From Quatrionicoccus australiensis (GTDB taxonomy: Bacteria > Pseudomonadota > Gammaproteobacteria > Burkholderiales > Rhodocyclaceae), in contig NZ_JAHBAH010000001.1 in assembly GCF_020510425.1 (NCBI RefSeq), positions 3,267,001 through 3,331,000 on the forward strand: 64,000 nt of DNA. Direction: 5' to 3'. The number at the start of each line of letters is the position of its first letter. The stretch's first letter is position 1. A program made the position numbers and the translations under genes. Below, in pieces: positions 62,562-64,000 of this stretch. The notes under the pieces are model-generated. The model saw nothing but the letters and a program-made list of their open reading frames with translations, was not told the DNA's origin and did no database searches.

Positions 62562-64000
62562 TCAATATTCCTTGGTGTCCGACCACATTTCCGGGTTGAA
62601 GCGGATCACCCGGTTGCGGCCCTGTTCCTTGGCCTGGTAGAGCGCCACGTCGGCGAACTTGACGGCCTGCCAGAAGGTATCGCTGTCGGTCGGGAAGTCG
62701 GAAATGCCGATCGAGATGGTCTTTTGCAACACGATCCCCGACACCTGTACCTTGAGCGCTTCGACAGCCGCCCGGATATTCTCGGCAACGCGTTCGGCGG
62801 CGGTGCTTTCGCTATCGACCAGAATGATCAGGAACTCTTCGCCGCCGTAACGGATGACCAGGTCGGAGGCGCGCACCGACTGCTTGAGCACATTCGAGAG
62901 CGACTTCAGTACGGCATCGCCGGCATCGTGGCCGTAGGTGTCGTTGACCATCTTGAAGTAGTCGAGATCGAGCATCAGGATGGCGACGTGGGTGCGCTTG
63001 CGCTGCACGCTGGCGACCAGGGTTTCGACGTATTCCTCGAGGAAGCGGCGGTTGTTGAGGCCGGTCATCGGGTCGCGCAGGGTCGAGTCGCGCAGGCTTT
63101 CCATCAGGCGCTTGGTTTCCAGCACCGGCGCGGTTTCGCGCAGATAGACGTTGATATAGGGCACCTGCGCCAGGAGCTTTTCCTGCTCGCCCGGCGTCGT
63201 CAGCAACTGGACGACGCTGCCCACCGAACCTGACTGGATGATCGGGAAGCAGACATGGCGGCGTTCGCCGAGTTCGGCCGGCGGCCGGAAGGAGTAGCAG
63301 ATATCCGGATTGCTGATGCCATCGACGATATGGCCGGTACGGCGGACGCGGCAGGCTTCCGGGCGGATCATGATTTCCGGGTCGCACCAGCGGCAGGTGT
63401 CGGCCATCGCGCCATCGACCATGATGCTGCGCATCTGTTTCTTGTTGCTGCTGACTTCGTAAAGCGAGAATTCGTGCAGCGCGAACTCCTGTTGCAGCGT
63501 GGTCGACAAGCGCTGGTAAATCTCGACCTTGACTTCGTCTTCCTCGATCGCCTGCTTGAAGTGCGCGGCCTTGGTCAGGCCTTCGACCATGTCGATGGTT
63601 GCGGTCAGCAGGTTTTCACCGGCGGCCGGTGTGCGGTCGGTGAGGCGGGCGACATTGCTGCCGATCCGGTTCAGGCCGTCGTCAAGGAAGGTCAGCAGAC
63701 GGTTCATGTCGGTCGCGATCTGGCCGATCTCGTCGTTGGTCTTTTTCTCGACATGCACCTTGAAGTCGCCACGCAGCGCATGCTGCACGGCATCCTCGAC
63801 GGCGTTGGCGGTGTCGGAAATCGGGCGCAGCAGGCGGCGCAGCAGGACGATGACGAGCAGTACGAAGAAAGCGACGGCACCGGCAATGCCGGCCACCGTG
63901 AACAGGGCCTTCTGGCGCAATCCGTCGATCGACATGGTCATGCTGACAGCACCCAGCACCGCACCTTCCTCGACCTGATGGCACTGCAGGCAATTGGGTG
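62562..64000 (-). CDS. c-type heme sensor diguanylate cyclase (5' partial)
   Basis: The frame is open to the right edge, so the N-terminus is missing. The first visible residues include CLQCH (63978-63992), a c-type heme attachment motif, followed by EEGAVLGAVSM. This is the end of a periplasmic heme-sensor domain of the Tll0287/DUF3365 kind. One membrane span, a HAMP domain, a GAF-like middle with a Cys cluster (TCRWCDPE), and a GGDEF domain follow. The active site is YGGEEF with RASD at the inhibitory-site position (RxxD), so it is likely active and feedback-controlled. An internal start at 63959 is possible but would cut off the heme motif. Redox or gas sensing is inferred. Confidence 0.9.
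   Translation of the reverse strand, partial: PNCLQCHQVEEGAVLGAVSMTMSIDGLRQKALFTVAGIAGAVAFFVLLVIVLLRRLLRPISDTANAVEDAVQHALRGDFKVHVEKKTNDEIGQIATDMNRLLTFLDDGLNRIGSNVARLTDRTPAAGENLLTATIDMVEGLTKAAHFKQAIEEDEVKVEIYQRLSTTLQQEFALHEFSLYEVSSNKKQMRSIMVDGAMADTCRWCDPEIMIRPEACRVRRTGHIVDGISNPDICYSFRPPAELGERRHVCFPIIQSGSVGSVVQLLTTPGEQEKLLAQVPYINVYLRETAPVLETKRLMESLRDSTLRDPMTGLNNRRFLEEYVETLVASVQRKRTHVAILMLDLDYFKMVNDTYGHDAGDAVLKSLSNVLKQSVRASDLVIRYGGEEFLIILVDSESTAAERVAENIRAAVEALKVQVSGIVLQKTISIGISDFPTDSDTFWQAVKFADVALYQAKEQGRNRVIRFNPEMWSDTKEY

Overview
The window is a 64 kb piece of a GC-rich bacterial chromosome, most probably a betaproteobacterium of the Rhodocyclales (Dechloromonas/Azonexus-like). The phylum-level call rests on gene content: an AceK-regulated dimeric isocitrate dehydrogenase beside a monomeric one, rpmB-rpmG, coaBC-dut, dsbB, rstAB-like and dctSR-like two-component systems, and several cyclic-di-GMP proteins. 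The order-level call is inference. No rRNA, tRNA, CRISPR array, insertion sequence or intact prophage was seen.

Layout. 1-7.6 kb: two TPM-domain proteins, a YbaL-type K+/H+ antiporter, a Cache-PAS-GGDEF-EAL protein and mutL. 7.7-12.6 kb: a TetR regulator divergent from an OprM/EmrA/EmrB tripartite drug pump, with two palindromic operators between them. 12.5-14.3 kb: a scar zone with a truncated ADP-ribosylglycohydrolase, intact yghU, the frameshifted end of a histidine kinase and a short mutL-like fragment. 14.3-26 kb: a visibly AT-richer block with a 7TM sensor kinase/NarL-type regulator pair and a two-partner secretion system (TpsB plus a 2,328-residue TpsA), which looks acquired. 26-29.1 kb: an SpmA/SpmB-like membrane protein, an L,D-transpeptidase-like protein and an RsbQ-like hydrolase. 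29.2-34.8 kb: a close-packed run of dedA, a lipoprotein, purN, a DUF3108 protein, an rsmB-like methyltransferase and an mscS channel.

34.8-41.6 kb: three very small genes beside an RstAB-like system, then dsbB, rpmG, rpmB, radC, coaBC, dut and a DUF2789 protein. 41.6-48.8 kb is a TCA-cycle locus: fumC, aceK, monomeric NADP-IDH and dimeric NADP-IDH. AceK can be expected to control only the dimeric enzyme, whose phosphorylatable serine context is conserved. 48.9-53 kb: a B12-binding radical SAM protein preceded by a 72-residue Trp-rich small protein, then murI and a family III CoA-transferase. 53-58.2 kb: a chemoreceptor, a short TonB-like protein, an ankyrin-repeat protein, an MHS-family transporter and a small conserved protein. 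58.2-64 kb: a DctSR-like two-component system probably transcribed with lrgAB, and a diguanylate cyclase cut by the window edge that carries a c-type heme motif.

The most novel-looking items are the small-peptide/B12-radical-SAM pair, the heme-c diguanylate cyclase, the three small genes with a shared upstream 9-mer near rstAB, the lrgAB-dctSR arrangement, and a recurring GGTCGACC palindrome at gene ends. All database-dependent statements are from memory of families and were not searched.
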